This document shows, piece by piece, positions 55,163 through 63,722 of a stretch of 64,000 nt of DNA. The notes under the pieces were generated by a model that saw only the letters and a program-made list of their open reading frames with translations, was not told the DNA's origin and did no database searches. Position 1 is the first letter of the stretch; every line of letters starts with the position of its first letter. The position numbers and the translations under genes were made by a program. The stretch is from Thalassospira indica. GTDB lineage: Bacteria; Pseudomonadota; Alphaproteobacteria; Rhodospirillales; Thalassospiraceae. The stretch covers positions 248,001 through 312,000 of the forward strand of contig NZ_CP031555.1 of NCBI RefSeq assembly GCF_003403095.1. The letters run 5' to 3'.

Positions 55163-56439
55163 GAAGTGCCCCCTGTCTGAGTATCCGCATCCTGCCAGCT
55201 TGCCGGATCGATGCTGTTGGGCAACAGGACATATTTCCGGCCCTCCCGGTTCATGTGGCCGGCATAAAGAGCCGCGTCCTCGCCCGGGCCAAAGAAGATA
55301 TCACCGCGCACCGGCCCGCGAATGGCCCCACCGGTATCCTGGGCCACCATCAGGCGGCGAAATGTACGGTCCGCATTCATCGGATCGCTGGTTTCAAGCC
55401 AGACCGGCACCCCCATGGCATGGAACCTGCGATCCACCGCCAATGACCGGCCGGGCTCCAACGGCACCCCTTGCGATCCCAGCGGCCCCGCTTCGGGGTC
55501 ATTCGGATCAACCTTCAGCGGTTGGAAAAACACGTAGGATGCGTTGGTATTCATCACCGCATCGGCTTCGCCCGGATTGTCATGCAGCCATTTACGGATT
55601 GATTGCAGCGATACGGTTTCGCGCGTCAGCACCCCGCGCGCAATCAGTTCGCGCCCGATGGCAAAGTAAGGATGGCCGTTGGTCGCGGCATAACCCACCC
55701 GAAGTACACTGTCATCGGGTAGTACCACCCGACCAGACCCCTGAATTTGCAGGAAAAAGGCATCCACCGCATCATCGACCCAGACCAGTTCAAGATCGCG
55801 GTCCGATAACGCCCCTTCCTCGATCGCTTCACGGTCGTAATAGGGTTTGATGGCATCACCCGCGATCCGCCCGACCAGCTTGGTACCTTTCAGATCCTCG
55901 CGGAAATCGCCAAGATCGATCGAGACCATGTCATTTGGCTTAAGATAAAGCGGCGTCTGATATGCCCCGCCACGGGTCAGCTGGCCTTGCAATTCCGGCT
56001 CGTAATAGCCGGTAAAAAGGCCCTCGGCCGTATCGCGATTGCCACTGAGATAGGGTCTGAAACCACTTTCAAAGAACGCACGGGCGTCTTCCTTGCGAAG
56101 GCTCTCAACATCAAGGGAAACCGCGGTTTCGCAACGATCGCGCCACTGGCCAATCGTGCCCATGCGTGGGTCAGGCCCGACGGGTTTGTCATCACTGCGT
56201 CTTAGCATCGCCTGGCACGACCGGGCAAAGGCCCGCACGGTGCCGCGCATATCATCGGTCTGCCAGCCATCAAGATCAGCAAACGTCGCCGGGCGCAGGG
56301 TCAGTTTGTCTTCCACCTCGGCCGGGGGTTCGATCTGTCCGGTGATTTGTGGCCAAAACATCCAGATCAGGGCGGCAGCCGCGCCGACCAGCACAGAAAC
56401 AAGGGACAGGCTGCGTGATAAAACCAGTCGTCTTTTCAA
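55159..56439 (-). CDS. mltA: Membrane-bound lytic murein transglycosylase A
   Basis: This 426-residue enzyme cleaves peptidoglycan glycan strands to 1,6-anhydro ends. An N-terminal membrane segment (VSVLVGAAAALIWMFW) replaces the lipoprotein signal of the E. coli enzyme. The MltA domain includes LFTGYYEPELQG and the 3D domain at the C-terminus has VAQDTGGAIRGPVRGDIFFG with its catalytic aspartate. It lies between the Tim44-domain gene and the Dabb gene, as in many alphaproteobacteria, where a Smr-domain gene is more usual than Dabb. Confidence 0.95.
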   Translation of the reverse strand: MKRRLVLSRSLSLVSVLVGAAAALIWMFWPQITGQIEPPAEVEDKLTLRPATFADLDGWQTDDMRGTVRAFARSCQAMLRRSDDKPVGPDPRMGTIGQWRDRCETAVSLDVESLRKEDARAFFESGFRPYLSGNRDTAEGLFTGYYEPELQGQLTRGGAYQTPLYLKPNDMVSIDLGDFREDLKGTKLVGRIAGDAIKPYYDREAIEEGALSDRDLELVWVDDAVDAFFLQIQGSGRVVLPDDSVLRVGYAATNGHPYFAIGRELIARGVLTRETVSLQSIRKWLHDNPGEADAVMNTNASYVFFQPLKVDPNDPEAGPLGSQGVPLEPGRSLAVDRRFHAMGVPVWLETSDPMNADRTFRRLMVAQDTGGAIRGPVRGDIFFGPGEDAALYAGHMNREGRKYVLLPNSIDPASWQDADTQTGGTS

Positions 56440-56541
56440 GATGGAATCCGTTTTTCAGAACAGTTCTACGAAAATCTGATCTTGCCCCTGACATGCTTAA
56501 CAAGCCGATAATTGGCGATAGCCCAAACAGGCGCAGGCATG

Positions 56542-56574
56542 AAAAAAGGCGACCCGGTTGATCGGATCGCCTTT
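56542..56574 (-). terminator. Terminator after the Tim44-domain gene
   Basis: Read leftward, GGCGATCCG pairs with CGGGTCGCC and is followed by six T's. It begins about 30 bases after the stop. Confidence 0.8.
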
Positions 56575-56602
56575 GGTATGTTTGGTCTTTGCGAAACCCG
56601 CG

Positions 56603-57298
56603 TTAATCGGCGGTTTCTTCTTCCGGGGTTTCGGTCGCAACCAGCTGCCAGTTCGGATCGCGGCTTTCGATATTGCGCGCGAATGTCCAGAGGTCTTCGG
56701 CCTCAACCACCTTGTTTGGATCGCCATCCACCACATCGCCCTCGGCATTGCGAATGACCGAGACTTCCTCGGACACGAATTTCACCGTCACATAGGCGGT
56801 GCGGCCTTCAAGGCTGGCGTCATGGATCGACGCGCTCTTGATACCGACCAGGGTGGTTTCCTCGTGCTCGCCCTTTTCGGCGCGGGCATCAATGGCAGCG
56901 GCGAAGTTCTTGTAAACCTCGGCCGAAAGCAACGGGTTCAGGCCATCCTTGTCGCCCTTGGCAAAATATTCGACGATCATTTCGAACGCCATGCGCGCGC
57001 CATTGAGGAAGTCCTGCTGGGTAAAGTTCGGATCGTGCTTCTGGATCTCCTGCAGGGTTGCAAACGTGCCCGAAGGAACATCTGCCGCATCCTGATCGTT
57101 ACCGGAGTCAGGCAGGCGATAAACATTATCGGTCTGAGCTGCGGCGTCTTTCTGGCCTTCATTGTCATGAGTCTGACGGCCAAAGATATCGGACGGCCCC
57201 TGCTTTTCATTGCCGGTGCGACGGCCAAGCACGCCACGCAAACGCAGCACAAGGAAAACCGCAATCAGAGCGAATAAGAATATATCGAAATACTGCAA
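56603..57298 (-). CDS. Tim44/TimA-domain membrane-anchored protein
   Basis: This 231-residue protein has one N-terminal transmembrane segment (FDIFLFALIAVFLVLRLRGV), a charged linker and a C-terminal Tim44-like domain from about residue 85 (FTQQDFLNGARMAFEMIVEY, TLVGIKSASIHDASLEGRTA). Bacterial TimA proteins are the ancestors of the mitochondrial import motor anchor and are conserved beside fxsA and secB in this class. The bacterial function is not settled. Confidence 0.92.
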   Translation of the reverse strand: MQYFDIFLFALIAVFLVLRLRGVLGRRTGNEKQGPSDIFGRQTHDNEGQKDAAAQTDNVYRLPDSGNDQDAADVPSGTFATLQEIQKHDPNFTQQDFLNGARMAFEMIVEYFAKGDKDGLNPLLSAEVYKNFAAAIDARAEKGEHEETTLVGIKSASIHDASLEGRTAYVTVKFVSEEVSVIRNAEGDVVDGDPNKVVEAEDLWTFARNIESRDPNWQLVATETPEEETAD

Positions 57299-57678
57299 GA
57301 CGGTCTCGTGATCCTAATGGTTTCAAACTGGTTGTCTGTATATCACAACCGTGGTGGAGAGATGGTATGAACTTAACCAAATGCAAGGGCAACTGCCGAT
57401 TACCCGGCAAGATGTGATCATCTTCACCCTTCACCGGTGCGATATGCGCCGGGGCAAAGCCAAGATGACGATCTGCCGCATTTTTGTCGCGTTGTCACAT
57501 TAGCGTTCCCACCAACTAACCAACGAACTTAAGTGTGCAGATTAATGAGAAATCGCTGAAAACCAAGTTGTTTTCTGCAATAGTTTCAGCAAGACGTCAG
57601 CTTTGGCCGTAAAATGCATGTGATAATACGACATTTGCGGCGCATACAGGCAATTCATCGCCAGTAAACGGAGAAACA
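57299..57678. other. Divergent promoter region without genes
   Basis: This 380-base gap separates the leftward Tim44 gene from the rightward fxsA gene. It should hold both promoters. I see no convincing ORF, strong hairpin or repeat in it. Confidence 0.5.
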
Positions 57679-58314
57679 ATGGGCTTTTACTTTCTCGCGA
57701 TATTCGTCGCCATGCCAATCATCGAAATCGCGGTCTTCATTCAGGCCGGCGAACTGATCGGGCTATGGCCGACCATTGGCGTGGTTGTTCTGACAGCCAT
57801 CATCGGTACGTCGCTGATGCGTGCCCAAGGGTTGCAAACCCTGGCCAAGGCGCAAAGCCAGATGGATCAGGGCGAAATGCCCATTGGTGCCCTGTTTGAC
57901 GGCATCTGCATTCTGATCGCCGGTGTATTATTGCTGACGCCTGGCTTTGTCACCGATACCTTTGGCTTCCTGTTGCTTGTCCCGCCGCTGCGCCAGCTGA
58001 TCGGGGCCAAGGTCATCATGAAGCTGGTCCAGTCGGGCAATATCCGGACAAACTTCCGCGGTGCGACCTATTCCAGCGGTGCGCACGGTGGGCCAAACGG
58101 GCGCGGACCGAATGGACCCGGCGGACATGGCGCCGGTGGACATGGCGCCGGTGGACATGGCGGAGCACGGCCGCGCGGGGCCGGGCCGATCATTGATGGC
58201 GATTTCGAAGATGTCAGCCCGAATGATCCGTCAAACGACACCGACAGGAGCAATGATCCGGGCGACAATCCCGAAACACCGCGCAATTTGCCGCCGCGTG
58301 ACGAGACGCGCTGA
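57679..58314 (+). CDS. fxsA: FxsA-family membrane protein
   Basis: This 211-residue protein has the FxsA core with three to four membrane segments (FLAIFVAMPIIEIAVFIQAG, PTIGVVVLTAIIGTSLMRAQ, LLLTPGFVTDTFGFLLLVPP). FxsA over-production blocks phage T7 exclusion by the F plasmid in E. coli; its normal role is unclear. After about residue 130 comes a Gly/His/Asn/Pro-rich tail containing near-perfect GHGAG repeats, followed by an acidic Asp/Asn-rich end. Neighbouring secB fits the conserved alphaproteobacterial order. Confidence 0.91.
   Translation: MGFYFLAIFVAMPIIEIAVFIQAGELIGLWPTIGVVVLTAIIGTSLMRAQGLQTLAKAQSQMDQGEMPIGALFDGICILIAGVLLLTPGFVTDTFGFLLLVPPLRQLIGAKVIMKLVQSGNIRTNFRGATYSSGAHGGPNGRGPNGPGGHGAGGHGAGGHGGARPRGAGPIIDGDFEDVSPNDPSNDTDRSNDPGDNPETPRNLPPRDETR
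58123..58163 (+). repeat. Tandem 15-bp repeat within fxsA
   Basis: GGACATGGCGCCGGT occurs twice in succession (58123-58137, 58138-58152) and a third, truncated copy follows to 58163. It encodes repeated GHGAG units in the C-terminal tail and could vary in copy number between strains. Confidence 0.85.
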
Positions 58315-58337
58315 ATTCATACGAAAATCACAAAATC

Positions 58338-58372
58338 AGAAGGTTGACCGACACCCCCGGTCAGCCTTCTTT
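58338..58372 (+). terminator. Terminator after fxsA
   Basis: AGAAGGTTGACCG pairs with CGGTCAGCCTTCT with one mismatch around a 7-base loop, then TT. The rest of the 300-base gap to secB holds no gene that I can see. Confidence 0.7.
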
Positions 58373-58614
58373 GAGTCAAAGGCCTTTGGCAATAATCAGG
58401 ACAACCAAACCCCCGGAAATACGGGCTTTGATAAGGGCTTTGACCCGCTCTGATTGGCTTGCCCGTGCAGGCCAGACGTGCTAGGCCAACAAGTCCAATT
58501 TATCTGCCGCAACGGGGCGGCGTCAGTAATAAGCATTTCAGCCAAGGCAAAGCCTTCAAGCCGAAAGCTTTTTTCTGATCAAGACGAAATGACCTCTAAG
58601 GGAGCTAGACTTTA

Positions 58615-59112
58615 ATGGCCGAGAATACCACCGGTGCAGAAGGCGCAGCAGAACAGAAGCAGCAGCCGGCCGCAAATCCGATCACGATCCACACCCAGTA
58701 CATCAAGGATCTGTCGTTCGAAAACCCGAACGCACCGGAAAGCGTTGCCCTGCAGCAGCAGCCGAAAATCAATATCGATGTTGATGTCGAGGCCCGCACC
58801 ACCCAGGACCAGAAACTTCATGAAGTCACCATCAAGATCAACGTCAAAGCCGACGTTGGCGACAAGGTGGCCTTCATCGCCGAACTTCAGTATGGCTGCG
58901 TTGTGACGCTGAATGTTTCTGACGAACATCGCCTGCCGGTTCTGATGATCGAAGTTCCGCGCCTGCTGTTCCCGTATGTCCGCAAAATCGTCGCAGACCT
59001 GACCGCAGACGGTGGCTTCCCGCCGCTGATGATGCAGCAGATTGATTTTGCTGATCTTTTCCGCAAGAAATTCGCATCCAAGATGGAAGGTCAGCCGGCT
59101 GGCAACGCCTGA
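58615..59112 (+). CDS. secB: Protein-export chaperone SecB
   Basis: This 165-residue tetrameric chaperone keeps preproteins unfolded and hands them to SecA. The core QYIKDLSFENPNAPES, INIDVDVEARTTQDQKLHEV and ADVGDKVAFIAELQYGCVVT is diagnostic. It has a Glu/Gln/Ala-rich N-terminal extension of about 20 residues, usual in alphaproteobacteria. It is followed by a terminator shared with the convergent hemJ gene. Confidence 0.97.
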   Translation: MAENTTGAEGAAEQKQQPAANPITIHTQYIKDLSFENPNAPESVALQQQPKINIDVDVEARTTQDQKLHEVTIKINVKADVGDKVAFIAELQYGCVVTLNVSDEHRLPVLMIEVPRLLFPYVRKIVADLTADGGFPPLMMQQIDFADLFRKKFASKMEGQPAGNA

Positions 59113-59160
59113 TTGACCTCATTCATCGGATTTTGGTTCGATACCAAAACGATGACAAAG

Positions 59161-59188
59161 AAAAGGCCGCCAGTTTGGCGGCCTTTTT
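59161..59188. terminator. Bidirectional terminator between secB and hemJ
   Basis: AAAAGGCCGCC pairs with GGCGGCCTTTTT around a 5-base loop, between convergent genes. Confidence 0.9.
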
Positions 59189-59236
59189 ATTTTAAAATCG
59201 AAACGTTTCCGCTGATGGGCCGTCAAACCGAGCCGA

Positions 59237-59665
59237 TCAGAAGGGCCGAGCGATCACCATGAAGACGACAATGATCATCAGGATCGTCGGTACTTCATTG
59301 AAAATGCGATAGAATTTCTGCGATTTCGTATTGGCATCCGCCTCAAACGCCCGGCGGTAACGCGCCATCATCATGTGCGCGATGGTCATCAGAACCACAC
59401 ACAGCAGTTTGACGTGGAACCAGCCTTCGGTCATCACACCGGCCGCATGGATCAGATAGCCGCCAAAAATCCAGGTCGCGATCATTGCCGGGTTCATGAT
59501 GGCGCGCAAAAGGCGGCGTTCCATCACCTTGAATTTCTCGCTGGCTTCCGAGCCCGGCGCCACTTCGCAGTGATAGACATAAAGCCTTGGCAGATAAAGA
59601 AGACCCGCCATCCAGGCGATCACGCTGATGACATGCAGGGATTTGATAATGCTGTAACTATCCAT
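59237..59665 (-). CDS. hemJ: Protoporphyrinogen IX oxidase HemJ
   Basis: This 142-residue membrane protein has four transmembrane helices. It oxidises protoporphyrinogen IX to protoporphyrin IX before iron insertion. The conserved histidine in IIKSLHVISVIAWMAGLLYL, RLYVYH, the FHVKLLCV lysine and the MMARYRR arginine are present. It lies downstream of hemH and hemE on the same strand, completing the last steps of haem synthesis. Confidence 0.93.
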   Translation of the reverse strand: MDSYSIIKSLHVISVIAWMAGLLYLPRLYVYHCEVAPGSEASEKFKVMERRLLRAIMNPAMIATWIFGGYLIHAAGVMTEGWFHVKLLCVVLMTIAHMMMARYRRAFEADANTKSQKFYRIFNEVPTILMIIVVFMVIARPF

Positions 59666-59805
59666 CTCTCTCTTCTCTGGATGTGACGGTCAGGGTCGGC
59701 AGGTTTAAGACCGCGCAAGCGGGAATTTTTTGAATTTTTCCGACCATAACAGCAATCAGGCCGATCCAAAAACAGAACCGGCCCGATTGGCGTTATAACT
59801 GTGAT

Positions 59806-59826
59806 CTAAAGCGCGTCGCGCTTTAG
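59806..59826. repeat. Short palindrome with TA-bounded AAGCG ends
   Basis: CTAAAGCGC and GCGCTTTAG flank GTC just beyond the hemH stop. The outer TA-AAGCG...CGCTT-TA frame is the same as the outermost seven bases of the MITE-like element at 31111. On the minus strand it could also serve as a weak hairpin, but no T-run follows. Confidence 0.5.
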
Positions 59827-59832
59827 GCCAGT

Positions 59833-60948
59833 TCAGGCCCCGGCAGGTTTCAGCGATGGCTGCTTGGCGACCGCACAGGAATGTTCATCCGGGCACCACC
59901 AGCCGCGCGTTTCGACCGTGTAGTCATCCGGGCCTTTTTCATCGAGCTCGTCCTGGGTTTGTTTTACAACCGAAACAAGTCCGGCAATAAACTTCGGATG
60001 GGAACAGACCGTGCGCACGCGCTCATAGATCGGCACATGTTTTTCATGCGCCAGTTCCCCATATTCGATATCAAGCTCGACCAGGGTTTCCGAATGCTCG
60101 GTGACAAAGGCAATCGGCACCACGACGATGCCCTTGTTTTCCTTGCCAGCACGTTCGATCTCGTCCTCGGTCGAGGGGCCAATCCATTCCATCGGGCCGA
60201 CCCGGCTTTGATAACAAACGTTCCAGTCCAATCCTTCGATCGCCATTTTCTCGACCACCGCGGCCGATGTTTTTTCGATCTGCGACTGATAGGGATCACC
60301 GCGCTTGGTAATCACCGCTTTCGGCACACCATGGGCGGAAAACAGGATGCGCGGCTTATCAATGCCAAGTTCCGTGGCCTTGGCCAGGGCCCGCTCATAG
60401 CCCGCCTTGATCATCTCAGCCGATGCTTCAACAAAGCCCGGATTGGTCGGATAGCAGCATGCCGTTTTGATCGGAGAGCTCAGGCCAACCTTGGCACAGG
60501 CCCGTTTCCAGTCCTTGACCGACGATCCGCTGGTGGTGGTTGAAAACTGCGGATAAAGCGGCAGCAAAATTTGTTCGTCCGCCCCCCATGCCTTGACCGC
60601 GGCCGCGGTATCATCGGCAAACGGCTTCCAATAGCGCATGGCGATAAAGCAACGGTTTTCATAACCGTCATCTTCGGCATTGAGCGCAATCTGAAGCGCA
60701 TCTGCCTGTTCCTGGGTCAGTTCCAGAAGCGGCGATTTGCCACCGATATGATCATAAATCTCGCGCGCAATTGGTGCGCGGCGACGCGAAATCAGCTTTG
60801 CCAGCAAAAAGCGGAACGGATTGGGCAGGCTGATGATCGCCGGATCATTAAACAGGTTGAACAGAAACGGCTCAACAGCTGCCGGACAGTCCGGCCCCCC
60901 CAGATTGAAAAGAACAATGGCGCGTTTCTTGCGCGTCGTCTCGGACAT
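59833..60948 (-). CDS. hemH: Ferrochelatase
   Basis: This 371-residue enzyme inserts ferrous iron into protoporphyrin IX. Family landmarks are AIVLFNLGGPD at the N-terminus, CYYPTNPGFVEASAEMIKAG, the catalytic histidine in ILFSAHGVPKAVI and the late VVVPIAFVTEHSETLVELDI. The C-terminal region contains two cysteines (RGWWCPDEHSCA) that could contribute to the [2Fe-2S] site known in some bacterial enzymes. ATG 60948 is chosen because AAGGA lies ten bases upstream; earlier in-frame ATGs add polar residues. Confidence 0.95.
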   Translation of the reverse strand: MSETTRKKRAIVLFNLGGPDCPAAVEPFLFNLFNDPAIISLPNPFRFLLAKLISRRRAPIAREIYDHIGGKSPLLELTQEQADALQIALNAEDDGYENRCFIAMRYWKPFADDTAAAVKAWGADEQILLPLYPQFSTTTSGSSVKDWKRACAKVGLSSPIKTACCYPTNPGFVEASAEMIKAGYERALAKATELGIDKPRILFSAHGVPKAVITKRGDPYQSQIEKTSAAVVEKMAIEGLDWNVCYQSRVGPMEWIGPSTEDEIERAGKENKGIVVVPIAFVTEHSETLVELDIEYGELAHEKHVPIYERVRTVCSHPKFIAGLVSVVKQTQDELDEKGPDDYTVETRGWWCPDEHSCAVAKQPSLKPAGA

Positions 60949-61147
60949 TTGGCTATCCTTCATGTCAGATCGTGTCTGGACCGGTTCCCGACAAACCGGG
61001 AATGATGTAAACCCGTCGCGCTCCGGCACCTATTTTGGTTAAACCGGACCCAAGCGCAACAGGCAACGCCCATCATACGCATTGAATTTTTCAATCGATT
61101 TGATTGATTTCAAAAATCACAAAATAAAATGCAGCAATTGCCGACAT

Positions 61148-62188
61148 TTACCCTTTGTAATCGCGGATGAAGTTCACCAGCTGGCCAACATGTTCCGGCG
61201 GGGTTTCCGGCGTGATGCCATGACCAAGGTTAAAGATGAATGGCCCTTTGCCCAGCGTATCAAGGATGCGCTTGGTTTCATCAAACATCGGATCACCGCC
61301 GGTAATCAGCAGCATCGGATCCAGATTGCCCTGAACGGGTCCCAGTTTCTGAAGGTTTTCCGCCACCCAGTCGAGTTTAACTCCACTATCAAGGCCAACC
61401 GCGGTCACACCGGTTTTTTGTTTGAAATCGACCAGATGCAAGCCACAGCCACGCGGGAAGCCGATTATCGGCAGATCCGGGTGGACAGCACGCAAATTGG
61501 CAACGATCTGTTTGGTCGGCTCGATCACCCAGCGATTAAAGCCGGTCTCGGACAACACCCCGCCCCAGGTTTCAAACAGCTGAATGCATTCCGCACCGGC
61601 CTCAACCTGTTTCAGCAAATATTGCGTCGTCGCCTCGACCAGAATGTCGATCAGTTTGGCAAAACCATCGGGATCACCATAGGCAAAGCGGCGGATATTC
61701 GGGAAGTCCTTGGATCCCTTGCCCTCGACCATGTAGGTCGCAACGGTCCAGGGTGCACCGGCAAAGCCGATCAGTGCTGTGCTCGATGGAATGGCGTGTG
61801 AAAGCTTTGAAACCGTCTCATAGATCGGACCAAGCGTGTCATGAATGCCTTCAAGCGAAAGCTTGCCCAGGCCTGAAGCATCGCGGATGGCCTCAAGCTG
61901 TGGGCCTTCTCCCTGCTTGAAGGCCAAATGCTGCCCAAGTGCCTGCGGTATAACGAGGATATCGGAGAACAATATTGCCGCATCGAAGTCAAAGCGCCGA
62001 AGGGGCTGCAACGTAACTTCGCAGGCAAGATCGGGATTATAGCAAAGATCAAGGAAAGAGCCTGCTTCTGCGCGGGTTGCGCGGTATTCTGGCAAATAGC
62101 GACCAGCTTGGCGCATCAGCCAGATCGGCGGTACCGGAAGAGTTTCTCCGGCAAGGGCACGCAAGAAGGTCTTTTGGGTGTTAGGCAT
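61148..62188 (-). CDS. hemE: Uroporphyrinogen decarboxylase
   Basis: This 346-residue enzyme decarboxylates uroporphyrinogen III to coproporphyrinogen III. The N-terminal [35 protein letters not shown] and [20 protein letters not shown] are characteristic. ATG 62188 follows AGGAAACC; 22 further in-frame codons upstream are not conserved. It is the gene on the left side of the presumed replication origin, transcribed away from it, as in Caulobacter. Confidence 0.96.
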   Translation of the reverse strand: MPNTQKTFLRALAGETLPVPPIWLMRQAGRYLPEYRATRAEAGSFLDLCYNPDLACEVTLQPLRRFDFDAAILFSDILVIPQALGQHLAFKQGEGPQLEAIRDASGLGKLSLEGIHDTLGPIYETVSKLSHAIPSSTALIGFAGAPWTVATYMVEGKGSKDFPNIRRFAYGDPDGFAKLIDILVEATTQYLLKQVEAGAECIQLFETWGGVLSETGFNRWVIEPTKQIVANLRAVHPDLPIIGFPRGCGLHLVDFKQKTGVTAVGLDSGVKLDWVAENLQKLGPVQGNLDPMLLITGGDPMFDETKRILDTLGKGPFIFNLGHGITPETPPEHVGQLVNFIRDYKG

Positions 62189-62311
62189 CTGGTTTCCTGT
62201 TTCTCTTCCCGATCGCTTTTTTGATCTTTGGCCCGACACGCGGCGTTCGGCCACCTGTCAGAACCGGCTTTGTTATTTCGTGAAATGTGCCCTGGGGCCT
62301 TTGCCAAGACG

Positions 62312-62831
62312 TTTTCCACGTTCTGCCTAACAAAACCTTATTTAATAAAAAAGGATGTTGTTTGTGAGTGGTTCCCTGTGGATAACAGGGATTAAATTTC
62401 ACGCACAGTTTATTCACATTCCGACTCGGGAAAAATGATTCATCTCAACCGGCCTTGGGGAAAACTGTGTACGACTCCGAACGACTCCCGGACTCTGCCT
62501 TGGGAAAAGACGTTTTTGAATAATGGGGATAAGGTGAATAAGTCTGGTTTTTGCATTCTTATCCCTGTTATTACGGGAAAAATTTGGCACTTATCCCGCT
62601 CGGGACAGAGCACTTGAGAAAGTTTGTATGAGCGGGAGGATAATTCCTGTGGAAAAAATCGGGCCGGAGTCGCACCCGTTATCCACATTTATCCACAGGG
62701 CCGACTCCGATCCGCTAACTTCGGGTTGCGATAAAACTCTTATCCATCCGGTTAGTGATCGGTATTTTGAACAGCCGTAACGTTGTTTGAATAAAGTTAG
62801 AAAAATCGTTTGGTCGGCAAAAAGTGGATAA
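62312..62831. other. Presumed chromosomal replication origin (oriC)
   Basis: The gene-free region between hemE and the PPSR gene holds perfect DnaA boxes (TTATCCACA) at 62679-62687 and 62689-62697, and on the other strand at 62377-62385. Close variants are at 62312-62320, 62410-62418 (TTATTCACA), 62524-62532, 62648-62656 and 62823-62831. A+T-rich stretches at about 62332-62361 and 62789-62810 could unwind. Eight GANTC sites lie in 62423-62836. The location equals the known Caulobacter and Rickettsia origin interval. The assignment is inference from motif and context. Confidence 0.88.
62679..62697 (+). promoter_or_regulatory. Two perfect DnaA boxes 10 bp apart
   Basis: TTATCCACA at 62679-62687 and again at 62689-62697 lie in the same orientation with one base between them, so both face the same side of the helix. 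This is a typical high-affinity initiation site. Confidence 0.88.
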
Positions 62832-62875
62832 GATTCCTCTTGGTGATCAAAAATTGGCCAAAGAAACGGACAGGC

Positions 62876-63700
62876 ATGGTCGGGACGGACAAAATTTTCC
62901 ATCTTCATCTGGTCTCGGACTCAACCGGCGAGACGGTCGATGGCATTGCGCGCGCCTGTGTTGCGCAGTTTCCCGATGTGCGTGCCCATGAACATGTCTG
63001 GTCGCTGATCCGAACCGATGCCCAGCTGGCGCGGGTCTTGGCCGATATCGAACGCAATCCCGGCATCGTTCTTTACACCGTTTTTGACAGCGACATCCGC
63101 CGCAAGCTTGAAGAAGGCTGTCGCCGCCTGCAGGTCCCGCACAGCCACGTGCTTGATAACACGGTCACCATGATGGCCGGGTATCTGGGCCAGCAATCGC
63201 ACGGCCGGACCGGCGCGCTCCATAAAATGGACGAGGAATATTTCAACCGGATCGAGGCGATTGATTACACCCTGACCCATGATGACGGCCAATCGGGCTG
63301 GGATCTGGAAGACGCCGATGTGGTGATTGTCGGTGTTTCGCGCACGTCCAAAACCCCGACATCGGTTTATCTGGCCAATCGTGGGATCAAGACTGCCAAT
63401 ATTCCCTTTGTGCCGGGCTGCCCATTGCCGCCGGAACTTGATCAGCTCAAAAAACCGTTGGTGGTTGGCCTGATCAAGGATGTTGATCAGCTGGTCTCGA
63501 TCCGCAAAAACCGCCTGCGCCAGATCGAACGCGGCGAGGGCGGCGATTACGTTGATCCGGTCGCAGTCCGCGATGAAGTCCATCAGGCACGGCGATACTT
63601 TACCGAACGTGGCTGGAAGATCATTAATGTGACCCGCCGGTCCATCGAAGAAACCGCCGCCATTATTTTATCGACCATGTATGACCGCCGCGGTCATTAA
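62876..63700 (+). CDS. PPSR/PDRP-family kinase-phosphatase (RP001-type)
   Basis: This 274-residue protein regulates pyruvate phosphate dikinase or PEP synthase by ADP-dependent phosphorylation and phosphate-dependent dephosphorylation. The N-terminus FHLHLVSDSTGETVDGIARA and P-loop VIVGVSRTSKTPTSVYLANR are diagnostic. ATG 62876 is preferred over an in-frame start at 62810, which would add 22 unconserved residues and run across a DnaA box. It is the right-hand neighbour of the origin. Confidence 0.93.
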   Translation: MVGTDKIFHLHLVSDSTGETVDGIARACVAQFPDVRAHEHVWSLIRTDAQLARVLADIERNPGIVLYTVFDSDIRRKLEEGCRRLQVPHSHVLDNTVTMMAGYLGQQSHGRTGALHKMDEEYFNRIEAIDYTLTHDDGQSGWDLEDADVVIVGVSRTSKTPTSVYLANRGIKTANIPFVPGCPLPPELDQLKKPLVVGLIKDVDQLVSIRKNRLRQIERGEGGDYVDPVAVRDEVHQARRYFTERGWKIINVTRRSIEETAAIILSTMYDRRGH

Positions 63701-63722
63701 GCTGCACCAACAGGATAAACAT

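Noticed and set aside
62440..62688. Short open frames across the origin region on either strand
   Set aside because: They overlap DnaA boxes and GANTC sites, have no similarity or ribosome-binding sites, and use codons unlike the genome.
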